From a virus, in the IMG/VR virus record IMGVR_UViG_3300022752_000293, positions 1 through 29,039 of that record: a stretch of 29,039 bases of DNA. One strand, 5' to 3'. Numbering within the stretch: position 1 is the first letter of the stretch; the number at the start of each line of letters is the position of its first letter. A program made the position numbers and the translations under genes. The notes below the pieces were generated by a model. It saw only the letters and a program-made list of their open reading frames with translations, had not been told where the DNA came from and searched no databases. Shown here in pieces: positions 28,879-29,039 of this stretch.

Positions 28879-28959
28879 CTAAAGGTTGAAAAAGATCGCG
28901 CAGGCTAACGCGACGCCGAACACGAGCGCGACGGCCCAGTCTAATAAAAAATCGATCAT
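28879..28959 (-). CDS. Micro-ORF, 26 aa membrane peptide
   Basis: The ATG at 28959 has AAAGGA at 7 nt spacing, a good ribosome site. The peptide starts MIDFLLDWAVALVFGVALAC and has one predicted span with acidic residues at the N-terminus. Phage peptides of this size can act as holin-like, regulatory or superinfection-exclusion factors, but none is recognised here. It is followed closely by a second hydrophobic peptide and the terminator. Confidence 0.45.
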   Translation of the reverse strand: MIDFLLDWAVALVFGVALACAIFFNL

Positions 28960-28969
28960 GTTAGTCCTT

Positions 28970-29039
28970 TCAATAAAGTGCTTCGCCATAGGTTTCAACG
29001 GTTTTCTTGTCGCGTAGTCGTTTAATGTCGCGTCGTTTG
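28970..29039 (-). CDS. C-terminal end of an unidentified phage protein (5' part outside the window)
   Basis: The minus-strand frame is open from the right edge to TGA at 28972-28970 and encodes 22 visible residues, KRRDIKRLRDKKTVETYGEA then LY. The sequence is strongly basic and probably helical. It ends 10 nt before the 26 aa micro-ORF, whose ribosome site lies in that gap, so it is probably in the same operon. Too little is visible for a function. Confidence 0.5.
   Translation of the reverse strand, partial: KRRDIKRLRDKKTVETYGEALY

Overview
The window is about 29 kb of a short-tailed (podovirus-type) double-stranded DNA bacteriophage. The coat protein, tail-hub and ejection genes follow the P22 plan (gp5-, gp4-, gp10- and gp7-like). 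The replication genes (VRR-NUC nuclease, SNF2-type helicase, DUF2800 nuclease, family A DNA polymerase, primase-helicase) match phages common in aquatic metagenomes. The M15 endolysin suggests a peptidoglycan-bearing bacterial host, probably Gram-negative; nothing seen here names it. Base composition looks balanced by eye. Terminase, portal and integrase genes are not in the window, and both ends cut genes, so this is an internal piece of the genome.

Positions 1-17455 (+ strand) are the late region. It starts with a fibre module (C-terminus of a tail fibre, a glycine-rich adhesin-like protein, a small fibre-associated protein). The scaffold, P22-type coat protein and two small surface-type proteins follow, separated by strong hairpins. 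Next come a small protein, the gp4- and gp10-like tail hub proteins, a long fibre with a self-cleaving S74 chaperone, a beta-helix tailspike, a small structural protein and a cupin. Three probable DNA-ejection proteins and a lysis cassette (single-span holin-like protein, M15 endolysin, multi-span holin-like protein) close the block.

Positions 17452-20854 (- strand) hold a tightly overlapping operon read toward the lysis genes. It encodes the VRR-NUC nuclease, the helicase and eight small proteins, one a winged-helix candidate regulator. Its last stop codon overlaps the last late-gene stop codon within a shared CTAG.

Positions 20862-20911 form a compact divergent promoter. The two -35 elements overlap inside an imperfect palindrome, so one site could control both early operons. 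The + strand operon (20946-27526) encodes a 52 aa protein, an AddB/Cas4-like iron-sulfur nuclease (DUF2800), a candidate ssDNA-binding protein, an internal terminator, a small protein, DNA polymerase A with leucine at the '762' position, a primase-helicase and a small tail gene.

Positions 27558-29039 (- strand) hold an acidic small protein, a metallophosphoesterase with an N-terminal HTH, its promoter, a terminator, two tiny membrane-peptide ORFs and the end of another gene. Together the early operons supply DNA replication and processing, and the late block supplies the capsid, adsorption apparatus, genome ejection and lysis. Function calls rest on motif recognition by eye, without database searches.
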